Below are positions 14,603-26,132 of a stretch of DNA of 64,000 nt, piece after piece (position 1 is the stretch's first letter; every line of letters starts with the position of its first letter). The stretch spans positions 62,001-126,000 of the forward strand of contig NZ_FNCN01000008.1 of assembly GCF_900100605.1 (NCBI RefSeq), in the 5' to 3' direction. The notes under the pieces are model-generated. The model searched no databases and was not told the origin of the DNA. It saw nothing but the letters and a program-made list of their open reading frames with translations. Both the position numbers and the translations under genes were made by a program. The DNA comes from Sinosporangium album. GTDB taxonomy: Bacteria; Actinomycetota; Actinomycetes; Streptosporangiales; Streptosporangiaceae.

Positions 14603-15046
14603 TTACCTTTGACCAGAACCCGACCCAACGGGACGGACACCGGCCGGACGTGTCCCCTTACGTCCTGCTGCGGCGGACCTTGCTTTGCGAAGTCGCGCCC
14701 GGCGGCGCACCGCGAACCCCCACCATGAGGCCGCGACCAGGGCCGCGACGGCCAGCTGCGCCAGGGACTCGTACTGCTCAGGATAGAGGACGCCCCGGAT
14801 GTAATGGTCGATGAACCCGCTGGGCGGCAGCGGCGCCTCCCCCGCGCCGCGCCTCCCCCAGTTCTCCACGAGCGTGAGCGGGCACTCCATCCCGATCGCG
14901 AGCGAGAGAAGTCCCCACGAGACGACGGCGCCATGGGCCCAGATGGTCCTCGGCCACCGCCAGGCGAGGAAGCCGCCGAGGGCGAGGTAGCCCAGGAACA
15001 GGAAGTGGGCCACCATCGCCGACTCGGCCACGAGGCGGTATCCCAT
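14603..15046 (-). CDS. DUF2784 membrane protein
   Basis: Conserved membrane protein of unknown function, 147 aa. Four hydrophobic segments are visible (VAHFLFLGYLALGGFLAWRW, HGAVVSWGLLSLAIG, a short one near residue 90, and LAQLAVAALVAASWWGFAV). The DUF2784 hallmark segment MECPLTLVENWGRR and GFIDHYIRGVLYP are clear. A basic, Gly/Ser-rich tail of about 30 residues follows. No enzymatic motif. It lies downstream of the subtilase gene with 31 bp between them, so co-transcription is possible. Confidence 0.82.
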   Translation of the reverse strand: MGYRLVAESAMVAHFLFLGYLALGGFLAWRWPRTIWAHGAVVSWGLLSLAIGMECPLTLVENWGRRGAGEAPLPPSGFIDHYIRGVLYPEQYESLAQLAVAALVAASWWGFAVRRRARLRKARSAAAGRKGTRPAGVRPVGSGSGQR

Positions 15047-15077
15047 GGTTCGACGATAAACCCCGCCGGGAGCGATG

Positions 15078-16784
15078 TCAGGGGTCGATGACCGCGGCCC
15101 GCTGCGCGTTCACGATGCCCCTGCCGTAGAAGCCGTTCTTGCTCTTGCCGCCCTCGCAGACCTGCGCCACCTTCTCACCCGCCGACGAGTAAACGTGGCG
15201 GCGCGGCGAGGGGCAGGGGCGCGGCGTCGAGCTGGCGTTGAGCAGGCGCTCGGTCTTCGCCGGGTCCAAGGTGACGCCGTCACCGCTCGCCTCGCCGAAG
15301 CGGTCGATCAGGATGGCGGCGACCCCGGTGGCGTGGGGGGCCGCCATGGACGTGCCCTGGAGGTACTGGTAGTAGGAGCAGGTGCCGCCGGTGCAGTCCC
15401 GCACGACGCTGCCGTCCTTGGGCTTGCCCTTGGCGTCGATCAGCTTGCGCGCCCTGAGCACGTGCTCGGGGGCCGCGGCGAGGATCATGCCGCGCTCGCC
15501 CCTCAAGCGCCCCTTGACGTCGGCGTCGCCGCCGGGGGCCGCCAGGTCGGTCTGTTCGGTCCCGTAGTCGGAGTACTGCGCCTTCTCCTTGGTGGCCCCG
15601 ACGGCGGCGACCGAGATGACGCCCTTGGACTCGACCGGCACGTTGAGGCAGGAGTTGTCGATCTTCCGGGCCCGCTCGGTGTTGAGCGGATAGTCCGGGC
15701 TCGTGAGGTCCGTCTTGGGCTTGCCGAGGTCGGTCGCGCCGTTGCCGAGCGCCGCGATCAAGGTCACGCCCTTGGAGCGGGCGTAGTCCAAGGCCCGCTG
15801 CATACCGGTCACGATCGCCCGCTGCTCAAGCTGCTCGGCCTTGGAGTCGGCCGGGTTCGCGGTGCAGTTGAACAGCCACGGGTCGACGTAGTAGCTCATG
15901 TTGACCACGTCGATGCCGTTGTCGGCCGCGTAGGCGAGGGCGTCGAGGCTGGGCTTGAGGAAGAACAGTCCGGAGTCCTGCCCGGCGCGCAGGTTGACGA
16001 GCTGCGCTCCCGGCGCGACCCCGGCGACGCCGATGCCGTTGCGCGGTGAGGCGATGGTGCTGGCGACGTGCGTGCCGTGCCCGTCGTCGTCCACATCGGC
16101 GGGGTCCTTGCAGCCCTTGTACTCGCACGGCCCGTCGAGGACCTCCCCGTTCGGGTCCTTCGGCCGGTCGGTGACGAAGTTGCGGCTCAGTTCGCGGTTG
16201 AAGTTGGGGGCGATGTCGGGGTGCTTGCCGTCGATCCCGGTGTCGATCACGCCGACGAGGACCTTGCCGCTGCCGGGCGCGGCGGCATACGACCCCTTCG
16301 GGGTCGCGCCGATCATCTTCATGTCCCATTGCCTGCCCGCCAGCGGCTCGTCGCCCGCCCGCGCCGCCTTCGCGGGTGCCGCCTCCCGGGGTACGGCGGG
16401 AGCCGCCCCGGCCCGTACGGCACCGGCACGCGCGGCCGTCGCGTACCCGATGGCGCGGTCGCCGGACACGCCCACCACGGCGGGTTCGCGGCCGAGCCTC
16501 TCGGCGAAGGCCGCCTGGCCCCCGGAGCTTCGCGCGATGACGTAGCCGAGCCTCGCGTCCGCGGACACCACCGCGGCCCCCTGCGCCTCGATGGCCCTGG
16601 TGGCAGCGTCGCGCCCGTTCGGCGTGTGGAAGACCAGGTAGTCCTTGGCCGCTCCGGCTCCGGCTCCCGCTGCCGCCGGCCCGCCGGGGGTTTGGGCCGT
16701 GACGGTGACAACGCCCGCCGTCAGCGCCCCCGCGACCACCACCGCCACGGCAGTGCCCAGCGCTGCCCTCGTCCCACGCCGCAT
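15078..16784 (-). CDS. secreted subtilisin-like serine protease (S8)
   Basis: Exported protease of 568 aa. The N terminus MRRGTRAALG plus a hydrophobic stretch is a signal peptide, followed by an inhibitor-like propeptide (KDYLVFHTPNGRDAATRAIE). The S8 catalytic triad is present: Asp in VGVIDTGIDGKHPD, His in DGHGTHVASTIAS, Ser in GTSMAAPHATGVAAIL. An insert with four Cys (CEYKGCKD, FNCTANP) lies between the Asp and Ser regions. GGAGG five bases before 16784 fixes this ATG over one ten codons upstream. Probably releases peptides outside the cell; substrates unknown. Confidence 0.92.
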   Translation of the reverse strand: MRRGTRAALGTAVAVVVAGALTAGVVTVTAQTPGGPAAAGAGAGAAKDYLVFHTPNGRDAATRAIEAQGAAVVSADARLGYVIARSSGGQAAFAERLGREPAVVGVSGDRAIGYATAARAGAVRAGAAPAVPREAAPAKAARAGDEPLAGRQWDMKMIGATPKGSYAAAPGSGKVLVGVIDTGIDGKHPDIAPNFNRELSRNFVTDRPKDPNGEVLDGPCEYKGCKDPADVDDDGHGTHVASTIASPRNGIGVAGVAPGAQLVNLRAGQDSGLFFLKPSLDALAYAADNGIDVVNMSYYVDPWLFNCTANPADSKAEQLEQRAIVTGMQRALDYARSKGVTLIAALGNGATDLGKPKTDLTSPDYPLNTERARKIDNSCLNVPVESKGVISVAAVGATKEKAQYSDYGTEQTDLAAPGGDADVKGRLRGERGMILAAAPEHVLRARKLIDAKGKPKDGSVVRDCTGGTCSYYQYLQGTSMAAPHATGVAAILIDRFGEASGDGVTLDPAKTERLLNASSTPRPCPSPRRHVYSSAGEKVAQVCEGGKSKNGFYGRGIVNAQRAAVIDP

Positions 16785-16857
16785 CGAACCTCCAGATGAC
16801 CTTGGAGTCAGCATCCTTCAGTCATGCAACGTCAAACACAAGTCATTCCATCTTTAG

Positions 16858-16876
16858 TGTGATTTTTCCGATCACA
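16858..16876. promoter_or_regulatory. 19-bp palindrome upstream of the subtilase gene
   Basis: TGTGAT-TTTTCCG-ATCACA is a perfect six-base inverted repeat about 75 bp before the protease start, in an A/T-rich promoter region. It resembles Crp-family half sites (TGTGA/TCACA), but the spacing is nine instead of the usual six. An operator role is inferred from position and symmetry. Confidence 0.4.
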
Positions 16877-17058
16877 TAGTGACGTATCCCGAGCTCGCCA
16901 GCGGCTCCCCCAGAAACCCGCCCAGCACGGCGAATCCACACGTCAACCCGCATGCGTATCAGGCCACTAAATCCCAACAAGATCTACCAAAACCCGGGAA
17001 GCCCCTCCCGCGCCCCGCCCGACGCCCGACCTCCCCGCCGCGGCCCCACGCGGACACG
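16877..17058. other. intergenic spacer
   Basis: Stretch between the protease promoter and the gltD terminator. It contains no ORF with convincing codon bias and no recognisable RNA. Confidence 0.4.
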
Positions 17059-17101
17059 CCTGTACGGCGGAGCCGCCGGATGGGCGGCTCCGCCGTACAG
17101 G
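17059..17101 (-). terminator. terminator of gltBD
   Basis: Perfect 19-bp stem, CCTGTACGGCGGAGCCGCC with its complement, around a GGATG loop, 18 bases past the gltD stop. Among the strongest hairpins in the window. Confidence 0.85.
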
Positions 17102-17118
17102 GTGGGTGGTTCAGGCCG

Positions 17119-18603
<1,485 letters not shown>

Positions 18604-18616
18604 CGTGTGAAACCCC

Positions 18617-21600
18617 CTATCCCTGTGCGGCGGCCATGACGGCCTCGTCGATGTCGCGGCCCTCGGCCTCGGCGGCGGCCCGCGCGGCCAGCACCCGCTT
18701 GAAGTCCCTGGGCATGATCTTTGCGAAGCGCGTAAGCGCGGCGTCCCAGTCGGCCAGCAGCGCCGACGCGACGGCCGAGCCGGTCTCGGTGAAGTGGGCC
18801 TCCACGACCTCCCGCAGGAAGTCCGCGTCCTCCCCGGTCGGCTCCTCCAGCTCGACCATCTCCCGGTTGACCCGCTCGGGCACCAGGTCGAGCACGTAGG
18901 CGACCCCACCCGACATGCCCGCGGCGAAGTTGCGGCCCGTCGGTCCCAGGACGACGGCCCTGCCACCGGTCATGTACTCGCAGCCGTGGTCGCCGACGCC
19001 TTCGACGACGGCGGTCGCGCCGGAGTTGCGCACGCAGAAGCGCTCTCCGACGATGCCCCGGAGGAACACCTCGCCGGAGGTCGCGCCGTACAGGCCGACG
19101 TTGCCGGCGATCACCTGAGTCTCGGCGGCGAAGGCCGCGTCGGCGGGCGGGCGGACGGTGATCCGCCCGCCGGACAGGCCCTTGCCGAGGTAGTCGTTGG
19201 CGTCGCCGGTCAGGCGCAGCGTGACGCCCTTCGGCACGAAGGCGCCGAAGGAGTTGCCGGCCGAGCCGGTGAAGGCCACGTCGATGGTGTTGGCGGGCAG
19301 GCCGGCTCCGCCGTACCGCTTGGTCACCTCGTGGCCGAGCATGGTGCCGACCGTGCGGTTGACGTTGCGGATGGGCAGCTCCAGCTTGACCGGGGAGCCG
19401 TACTCCAGCGCGCCTTCGGCGAGCTGGATCAGCGTGTTGTCGAGAGCGTGGGCCAGGCCGTGGTCCTGGGTGACGACCTGGTGCAGCGGGGTGCCCGCCG
19501 GCAGCTCCGGCATGTGCAGGATCGGCGACAGGTCGAGCCCGGCGGCCTTCCAGTGGCCTTCGGCCCGCTCGGTGTCGAGCAGTTCGGCGTGGCCGACGGC
19601 CTCGTCGAGGCTGCGGAAGCCGAGCGCCGCGAGGTACTCGCGCACCTCCTCGGCGATGAACTCGAAGAAGTTGACCACGAATTCGGGCTTGCCGGAGAAC
19701 CGCTTGCGCAGCTCGGGGTTCTGCGTCGCCACGCCCACCGGGCAGGTGTCGAGGTGGCAGACGCGCATGAGCACGCAGCCGGACACGACCAGGGGCGCGG
19801 TGGCGAAGCCGTACTCCTCGGCGCCGAGGAGCGCGGCGATGACCACGTCGCGGCCGGTCTTGAGCTGGCCGTCGACCTGCACGACGATGCGGTCGCGCAG
19901 GCCGTTGAGCAGCAGCGTCTGCTGGGTTTCGGCCAGGCCGAGCTCCCAGGGCGCTCCCGCGTGCTTGACCGAGGTCAGCGGCGAGGCCCCGGTGCCGCCG
20001 TCGTGGCCGGAGATCAGCACCACGTCGGCGTGCGCCTTGGACACGCCCGCGGCGACGGTGCCCACGCCCACTTCGGCGACCAGCTTGACGTGCACCCGGG
20101 CGGCCGGGTTCGCGTTCTTGAGGTCGTGGATGAGCTGGGCCAGGTCCTCGATGGAGTAGATGTCGTGGTGCGGCGGCGGCGAGATGAGGCCGACGCCGGG
20201 CGTGGAGTGCCGGGTCTTGGCGATCCACGGGTAGACCTTGTTGCCGGGGAGCTGCCCGCCTTCGCCGGGCTTGGCCCCCTGGGCCATCTTGATCTGCACG
20301 TCGTCTGCGTTGACCAGGTATTCGCTGGTCACGCCGAACCGGCCGCTCGCCACCTGCTTGATGGCGCTGCGGCGCACCGGGTCGTACAGCCGGTCGGGGT
20401 CCTCGCCGCCCTCGCCCGTGTTGGACTTGGCGCCGAGCCGGTTCATCGCGATCGCGAGGGTCTCGTGGGCCTCCCTCGAAATGGAGCCGTAGGACATGGC
20501 TCCGGTGGAGAACCGCTTCACGATCTCCGAGACCGGCTCCACCTCCTCGATCGGGACCGGCGGGCGGGCGCCCTCCCGGAACTTGAACAGGCCGCGCAGC
20601 GTCATCAGCTTCTCGGCCTGGGAGTCCACCAGGGTGGTGTACTCCTTGAAGATCTCGTAGCGGCCGGTCCGGGTCGAGTGCTGGAGGCGGAACACCGTCT
20701 CGGGGTTGAACAGGTGCGGCTCGCCCTCGCGCCGCCACTGGTACTCCCCGCCCACTTCCAGGCGGCGGTGGGCGTTCTCGGCCCTGGGATAGGCGCGGCG
20801 GTGCCGTTCGGCGGTCTCGCGGGAGAGCACGTCGAAGCCGACGCCGCCCAGGCGCGAGGTGGTGCCGGTGAAGCAGGCGTCCACGACCTCCTGGCCGAGG
20901 CCGAGGGCCTCGAAGATCTGCGCGCCGGTGTAGGACGCGACGGTCGACACGCCGATCTTGGACATGACCTTGAGCACGCCCTTGCCGTACGCCTTGATGA
21001 GGTTGCGTACGGCCTTGCGCGGGTCGAGGCTCAGCTCGCCGGTGGCGATCATGTCCTCGACCGTCTCGATCGCGAGGTAGGGGTTGACGGCCGAGGCCCC
21101 GTAGCCGATGAGCAGCGCCATGTGGTGGCACTCGCGCGCCTCGCCGGTCTCGACGACCAGGCCCACGCGCGTGCGGGACTTCTCGCGGATGAGGTGGTGG
21201 TGCACCGCGCCGGTCAGCATGAGCGACGGGATCGGCGCGCTCTCGGCCGAGGAGCCGCGGTCCGACAGCACGATGGTGCGGGCGCCACCCTTGATGGCCT
21301 CGCTCACTTCCGTGCAGATCGCCTCAAGGCGGGCGGTCAGGGCCTCGCCACCGCCGGCGATGTCGTACAGGCCCGAGACGACGTACGGCTGGAAGCCCGG
21401 CAGCGCGCCCTCGTCGTTGATGTGGATGATCTTCGCGAGCTCGTCGTTGTCGATCACCGGGTAGGGCAGGACCAGCCTGCGGCAGGACGCGGCCCCCGGG
21501 TCGAGCAGGTTGCGCTCGGGCCCGATCGTGGACTGGAGCGAGGTGACGAGCTCCTCGCGGATCGCGTCCAGCGGCGGGTTCGTGACCTGCGCGAAGAGCT

Positions 21601-23131
21601 GGCTGAAGTAGTCGAACAGCAGGCGCGGGCGCTCACTCAGCACCGCCACGGGCGTGTCGGTGCCCATCGAACCGATCGGCTCATAGCCGGTCTTGGCCAT
21701 CGGCGCCAGGATGACCCGCAGCTCCTCCTCGGTGTAGCCGAAGGTCTGCTGCCGCCTGACCAGCGCCTCGTGCGTCGGGATCTCGCGCGAGCGGGAGGGC
21801 AGCTCCTCGAAGCGCACCAGGCCCGCGTGCAGCCATCCCGCGTACGGCTGCGCCGCCGCGAGCTCGGCCTTGATCTCGCCATCCTCGATGATCTTGCCCT
21901 GGGCGGTGTCCACCAGGAACATCCGGCCCGGCTGGAGGCGGCCCTTGCGGACGACCTTGTGCTGCGGGATGTCCAGCACACCGGCCTCGGACGCCAGCAC
22001 CACCAGGCCGTCGTCGGTGACGTAGAAGCGGCCCGGACGCAGGCCGTTGCGGTCGAGCAGCGCCCCGACCAGCGTTCCGTCGGAGAAAGTGATCGAGGCG
22101 GGGCCGTCCCACGCCTCCATCAGCGTCGAGTGGAACTCGTAGAAGGCCCGGCGGGCGGGGTCCATCTCGGTGTGGTTCTCCCACGCCTCCGGGACCATCA
22201 TCAGCACCGCGTGCGGCAGGCTGCGCCCGCCGAGGTGCAGCAGCTCCAGCGTCTCGTCCAGCGACGCGGTGTCGGAGCCGTCGGGGTCGCAGATCGGGAA
22301 AAGCCTCCGCAGATCACCCGGGATCAGGTCGGAAGCCAGCATCGCCTCGCGGGCCCGCATCCAGTTGCGGTTGCCCTTGACGGTGTTGATCTCGCCGTTG
22401 TGCGCGACATAGCGGTACGGGTGCGCGAGCGGCCAGCTCGGGAAGGTGTTGGTCGAGAAACGCGAGTGCACCAGGGAGATGGCAGTGGCGTAACGCTCGT
22501 CGGAAAGGTCCGGGAAGAACGGCTCCAGCTGCGGAGTCGTCAGCATGCCCTTGTAGACCACGGTCCGCGACGACAGCGAAGGGAAGTAGACGTCCACCTC
22601 GTGCTCGGCGCGCTTGCGCAGGCAGAAGGCCGGCCGGTCGAGCGCGAGGCCGGTCTCGCCGTTCGGCGACGACACGAAGATCTGCGCGAAGAACGGCATG
22701 ACCGCGCGGGCGCTGGGTCCGGCGTAGGCGGGGTCGATCGGCACGTCACGCCACCCGAGGACGGTCAGCCCCTCCTCGGCGGCGATCTCCTCGATCATGC
22801 GCACCGCGATCTCGCGGGCCTGCCCGTCGGCGGGCAGGAAAGCGGTCCCCGCGGCATAGGCGCCGGGGCCGGGCAGTGCGAAGTCCACGACCTCGCGGAA
22901 GAGGGCATCGGGGATCTGCGTAAGGATTCCGGCTCCGTCGCCAGTGTCCGGCTCGCTACCCTTGGCACCCCGGTGATCGAGATTGGTCAGCGCGGTCAGG
23001 GCCTTGCGCACGATGTCATGACTGCGTCGGCCGTGGACATCGGCCACCATGGCCACGCCGCATGCGTCATGTTCATGTGAAGGGTGGTAAAGGCCCTGCG
23101 GCTCGGGGATCCCTGAGCGGGCAGCAGGCAT
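18617..23131 (-). CDS. gltB: glutamate synthase large subunit
   Basis: Alpha subunit of NADPH-glutamate synthase, 1504 aa. A short propeptide precedes the catalytic Cys24 ([16 protein letters not shown]) of the class II amidotransferase domain. The central domain and the FMN-binding synthase domain follow ([38 protein letters not shown]). The 3Fe-4S cluster Cys are in [19 protein letters not shown], and the C-terminal beta-helix is complete. GGGAGG seven bases before 23131 supports this ATG; another in-frame ATG 14 codons upstream has no ribosome site. Operon gltB-gltD, key to ammonia assimilation. Confidence 0.97.
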   Translation of the reverse strand: MPAARSGIPEPQGLYHPSHEHDACGVAMVADVHGRRSHDIVRKALTALTNLDHRGAKGSEPDTGDGAGILTQIPDALFREVVDFALPGPGAYAAGTAFLPADGQAREIAVRMIEEIAAEEGLTVLGWRDVPIDPAYAGPSARAVMPFFAQIFVSSPNGETGLALDRPAFCLRKRAEHEVDVYFPSLSSRTVVYKGMLTTPQLEPFFPDLSDERYATAISLVHSRFSTNTFPSWPLAHPYRYVAHNGEINTVKGNRNWMRAREAMLASDLIPGDLRRLFPICDPDGSDTASLDETLELLHLGGRSLPHAVLMMVPEAWENHTEMDPARRAFYEFHSTLMEAWDGPASITFSDGTLVGALLDRNGLRPGRFYVTDDGLVVLASEAGVLDIPQHKVVRKGRLQPGRMFLVDTAQGKIIEDGEIKAELAAAQPYAGWLHAGLVRFEELPSRSREIPTHEALVRRQQTFGYTEEELRVILAPMAKTGYEPIGSMGTDTPVAVLSERPRLLFDYFSQLFAQVTNPPLDAIREELVTSLQSTIGPERNLLDPGAASCRRLVLPYPVIDNDELAKIIHINDEGALPGFQPYVVSGLYDIAGGGEALTARLEAICTEVSEAIKGGARTIVLSDRGSSAESAPIPSLMLTGAVHHHLIREKSRTRVGLVVETGEARECHHMALLIGYGASAVNPYLAIETVEDMIATGELSLDPRKAVRNLIKAYGKGVLKVMSKIGVSTVASYTGAQIFEALGLGQEVVDACFTGTTSRLGGVGFDVLSRETAERHRRAYPRAENAHRRLEVGGEYQWRREGEPHLFNPETVFRLQHSTRTGRYEIFKEYTTLVDSQAEKLMTLRGLFKFREGARPPVPIEEVEPVSEIVKRFSTGAMSYGSISREAHETLAIAMNRLGAKSNTGEGGEDPDRLYDPVRRSAIKQVASGRFGVTSEYLVNADDVQIKMAQGAKPGEGGQLPGNKVYPWIAKTRHSTPGVGLISPPPHHDIYSIEDLAQLIHDLKNANPAARVHVKLVAEVGVGTVAAGVSKAHADVVLISGHDGGTGASPLTSVKHAGAPWELGLAETQQTLLLNGLRDRIVVQVDGQLKTGRDVVIAALLGAEEYGFATAPLVVSGCVLMRVCHLDTCPVGVATQNPELRKRFSGKPEFVVNFFEFIAEEVREYLAALGFRSLDEAVGHAELLDTERAEGHWKAAGLDLSPILHMPELPAGTPLHQVVTQDHGLAHALDNTLIQLAEGALEYGSPVKLELPIRNVNRTVGTMLGHEVTKRYGGAGLPANTIDVAFTGSAGNSFGAFVPKGVTLRLTGDANDYLGKGLSGGRITVRPPADAAFAAETQVIAGNVGLYGATSGEVFLRGIVGERFCVRNSGATAVVEGVGDHGCEYMTGGRAVVLGPTGRNFAAGMSGGVAYVLDLVPERVNREMVELEEPTGEDADFLREVVEAHFTETGSAVASALLADWDAALTRFAKIMPRDFKRVLAARAAAEAEGRDIDEAVMAAAQG

Positions 23132-23534
23132 TGAATCCCTCCCGTCGTCTTCGTCAGCTTCTGATGGAGGCATGAGGGACGACGTTGGCCCTGCTGCAGG
23201 TGTGTAGAGGTTACCTCACCTCGCCGGAATAGTGCCCGCGCGGGCCCTATCACGAACATCGGGGCATCTCAACGCCTCAATTGTGATCGGCGCTCGATGT
23301 CCCTTCCCCGAATACAACCTCATCACCCATCGAGATCTTCCCGCATCCGTCCGGCCGCCAGGCCGGCGCCGCGGGGCGCCCCGCCGCCGGTCCCACGGCG
23401 AGCACGCGCGCCGCGGGTCACACGCACGACGCCGTGGATTCGCCCGCCGCGCAGTACGTTAAGCGTACGGCGGCGCGCCGTACTTCCTCCCGGGACCCAA
23501 AACGCCGGGGGTTTTCCACTTTCAAGGGGATTTC
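23132..23534. other. divergent promoter region between gltB and the BpsA-family gene
   Basis: About 400 bp holding two divergent promoters. Near the BpsA side lies a nested inverted repeat, GTACG-TTAAG-CGTAC (23454-23468), with a further CCGTACT arm downstream, which could be an operator. I looked for a GlnR-type box before gltB and found only a weak candidate. Confidence 0.4.
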
Positions 23535-25241
23535 ATGACCACGCACCCGACCACGGGCGGCGCTTCGAGCGACCACAACAGCGGTGTGGACGCACTGATC
23601 GCGCAGGTCGGTGTCGACGGGCGCCGACTGGTTCAGGCGCTCGCGCTGCTGCGCGAAGGGGGCTGGTGGACCTTGGCCGACCTGGTGCGCGAGACGGCGA
23701 CGTCACGCCGCACGATCGAGGCTCTGCTGCGCGAGCTGGAACTCGAACGCGACCGCGCCCGTGACCGCTTCCGCCTGCGCGCCCCCGACAGCGTGAAATC
23801 GCAGGACATCGATGCCGTGGCGGCCTTCGACCCGGCCGACCCCGTCGGACACCTGCTGCCCCGCCACCACGGCGTCGTGGCCGAACTGGCCGACCTGATC
23901 GCGCGAGCCCCCCGGGGCCGCCACGTCCTCGACCACGTCGCGGCCACCGCCGACACGGTCGTACGGCGTGCGCTGCTGCTCGGCGCGCGCTTCCGGCTGG
24001 CCGGCACCCGCGTGCTCTGCGTCGGCGACCACGACCTGACCTCACTGGCCGTCGCGTTGATCCACCCCGGCGTCGAGGTGAGCGTCGCCGACATCGACGA
24101 GCGCATCCTCGCCTACATCGCCGCCGAGGCCGACCGCCTCGGAGTGGCGGTGCGCACCCGCTGGGCCGACCTGCGGCTGGGCCTGCCCGCATCGCTGCGC
24201 GAGCACGCCGACCTGGCCGTCACCGACCCTCCGTACACCCCCGAGGGCGTCGGGCTGTTCGTCGCCCGCGCCCTGTCGGGGCTGCGGGACAGGGAGCAGG
24301 GCCGGGTGCTGCTCGCGTACGGCGCCAGCGAGCGCACCCCGGCGCTCGCCCTCAAGGTGCAGACCTCACTGGCCAACCTCAACCTCGCCTACGAGGCGAT
24401 GTATCCCGACTTCAACCGCTACCACGGCGCGGAGGCCATCGGTTCGGCCGCCGATCTCTACGTCCTGCGGCCCACCACCAAGACCTGGCCCGCCGTCGCC
24501 GCCCGCGCCGACAAGTACGGCACCGCCATCTACACCCAGGGCCCCCAGTCCGTCGAGGCCGCCGCCCCCACCCTCCCCGCCGACGCCGGCCCGCTCCTCA
24601 CCTCGGCCGACCCGCAGCTCCTCGTGGGCGACTGGCCGCGCGCCGCCCTCCCCGGCGTCCCACGCGTCAAACTCCCCACCTGGCTCGCCAAACCCCACGC
24701 GACCGACCCCGAACGGGTGGCGATAGCCGTACCCCTCGGGCTTGAAGGCGCGCTTCCCCGGATGCTGCTCGCCACACGGGCCCACCGCGTCGACGCCCTC
24801 CTCCACGAGCCGGTGCGCGATCTCGACGCGCTCCAGGCGGTGCTGGCGCCCGTCTACGAGCTGGCCGCCGACGGCCGCCACCTGACGGCGACACGGGTCC
24901 CGGCCCCGACCGGCGACGCCGCCCGCCTCGTGAGGCGGGTGCTGGACAGCGCCCACAGCCGCCTGGCCAACACGTGGCGCGAGTCCCTGATCAAGGCGCG
25001 GGGCTCGCTCACCAAGAACCAGGCCCGCGGCCTCATCGCCGCGGCGGCCCCCTGGTCGGCGGAGGCCACGGTGCTGGAGCTCCCCCTGCACCGGCTGCGC
25101 GAGCTGCCCGGCGCGATCACGGCGACGCTGGCGGCCAACGCCCCGGCCCCCTCCACGGACCCCGCCCCGGCCCCTGCCATGGACGCTGCCATGGACGCTG
25201 CCATGGACGCTGCCATGGACGCTGCCATGGACCCCGCCTGA
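23535..25241 (+). CDS. BpsA-family (N4-bis(aminopropyl)spermidine synthase-like) protein
   Basis: 568 aa protein related to the branched-chain polyamine synthase BpsA/DUF43 family. The N-terminal ~90 residues form a winged-helix-like segment (WTLADLVRETATSRRTIEAL). A Rossmann methyltransferase-like fold follows: GTRVLCVGDHDLTSLAVALI (cofactor loop), SVADIDERILAYI, and LAVTDPPYTPEGVGLFVARA, the DPPY-type motif of the family. Known members transfer aminopropyl groups to spermidine in thermophiles; substrate here is unproven. About 200 extra C-terminal residues form a separate region, ending in Pro/Ala-rich sequence and five AMD repeats. AAGGGGA precedes the ATG. Monocistronic. Confidence 0.75.
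   Translation: MTTHPTTGGASSDHNSGVDALIAQVGVDGRRLVQALALLREGGWWTLADLVRETATSRRTIEALLRELELERDRARDRFRLRAPDSVKSQDIDAVAAFDPADPVGHLLPRHHGVVAELADLIARAPRGRHVLDHVAATADTVVRRALLLGARFRLAGTRVLCVGDHDLTSLAVALIHPGVEVSVADIDERILAYIAAEADRLGVAVRTRWADLRLGLPASLREHADLAVTDPPYTPEGVGLFVARALSGLRDREQGRVLLAYGASERTPALALKVQTSLANLNLAYEAMYPDFNRYHGAEAIGSAADLYVLRPTTKTWPAVAARADKYGTAIYTQGPQSVEAAAPTLPADAGPLLTSADPQLLVGDWPRAALPGVPRVKLPTWLAKPHATDPERVAIAVPLGLEGALPRMLLATRAHRVDALLHEPVRDLDALQAVLAPVYELAADGRHLTATRVPAPTGDAARLVRRVLDSAHSRLANTWRESLIKARGSLTKNQARGLIAAAAPWSAEATVLELPLHRLRELPGAITATLAANAPAPSTDPAPAPAMDAAMDAAMDAAMDAAMDPA
25176..25232 (+). repeat. 12-bp tandem repeat at the end of the BpsA-family gene
   Basis: GCCATGGACGCT repeated 4.75 times without change, encoding AMDA units directly before the stop. 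Perfect identity suggests recent slippage expansion. Confidence 0.95.
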
Positions 25242-25269
25242 GCGGAGCCGTACGGCGGCCCGAGCTCCC

Positions 25270-25923
25270 TCAGCCCGCGGAGACGACCCTCTCCCGCACC
25301 ACCGCGCCGAGCCCGTCGAGAGCCACGAGCTCCCCGGTGAGGTCGACGCGGCCGGTCCCCTCCCCCACGGGACCGATCCAGCTCACGGTGACGTAATGGC
25401 CGAGCGCGCGGGCCTGAGCCCAGCTCCGGGAGGCGTCGAACGCCGCCTCCCGGAGGACGAACCCCTGGTCGCGCAGCGCCTTCACCAAGGTGTCCGCCCC
25501 CGCGGACGACGCCATGTTGAAGATCAGGAACTGGCCCGCGCTCCTGCCGTCCTCACCGGCGTAGAGCGCCTTGACCACTTGCGAGCATGACTCCAGGGCG
25601 TCGCCCACCGCGGACCCCCAGACGACGTCGGCGCAGTCGTCGACAACCGCGGTCTCGCCCCTCACCAGCGCCGTGCGGGCGAGGCCCGCCTCCCCCGCCA
25701 CGGACAGCCGATCGGTCCCCTGACCGAACACCTCGATCAACGACAGCGGCTCGGCGTCCGCGGCACGCGTCTCGATCGGCTTGTAAAGCCCCGTCGAGGA
25801 CTCCGCCCGGTAATGCGCCGGGCGGGGGCCGTCACCGCCCCACAGCCACCAGAGCGTCACTCCCCCGATCGCTACAAGTGCCGCGACTGCGGCAAGGACG
25901 ATGATCGACGTACGGCTGAGCAT
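25270..25923 (-). CDS. membrane-anchored protein, paralogue of the upstream gene
   Basis: Unrecognised protein of 217 aa with one N-terminal membrane anchor (SIIVLAAVAALVAIGGVTLWW) and an extracytoplasmic domain of about 180 residues. Two Cys in the domain (VVDDCADVVWGSAV and ALESCSQVVKALYAG) probably form a disulfide. The same arrangement, including GHYVTVSWIGPV near the C terminus, appears in the next upstream gene, so the two are tandem paralogues. It is the last gene of the VIT1-linked unit, 209 bp after its paralogue. No catalytic motif is visible. The role is unknown. Confidence 0.75.
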   Translation of the reverse strand: MLSRTSIIVLAAVAALVAIGGVTLWWLWGGDGPRPAHYRAESSTGLYKPIETRAADAEPLSLIEVFGQGTDRLSVAGEAGLARTALVRGETAVVDDCADVVWGSAVGDALESCSQVVKALYAGEDGRSAGQFLIFNMASSAGADTLVKALRDQGFVLREAAFDASRSWAQARALGHYVTVSWIGPVGEGTGRVDLTGELVALDGLGAVVRERVVSAG

Positions 25924-26132
25924 GGCACCTTACGGTAGCCCCTGCCCACACGCCCCGGCACCGAGCAACCCCACCACACCACCCGGACCAGACATCGTGC
26001 CACCCCACCCGACCAGTGCTGATCCACCCGAATCTGCACCACCCGGACACGTGCCACGTGCCAAAGACCGACGGCAAGCGGATCTGTGCCGGTAAGCCGA
26101 CATCGGTGCCGATCAGTCCGCGTCGGCGCCGG

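Noticed and set aside
18794-23080. Very long plus-strand open frame opposite gltB
   Set aside because: It is a by-product of high GC on the reverse strand of a clear gltB; the translation is low-complexity His/Gly/Asp/Arg with no domain.
23160-23230. GlnR-type box upstream of gltB
   Set aside because: Only a partial half site (GGTAAC) could be found; spacing and the second half site do not fit.
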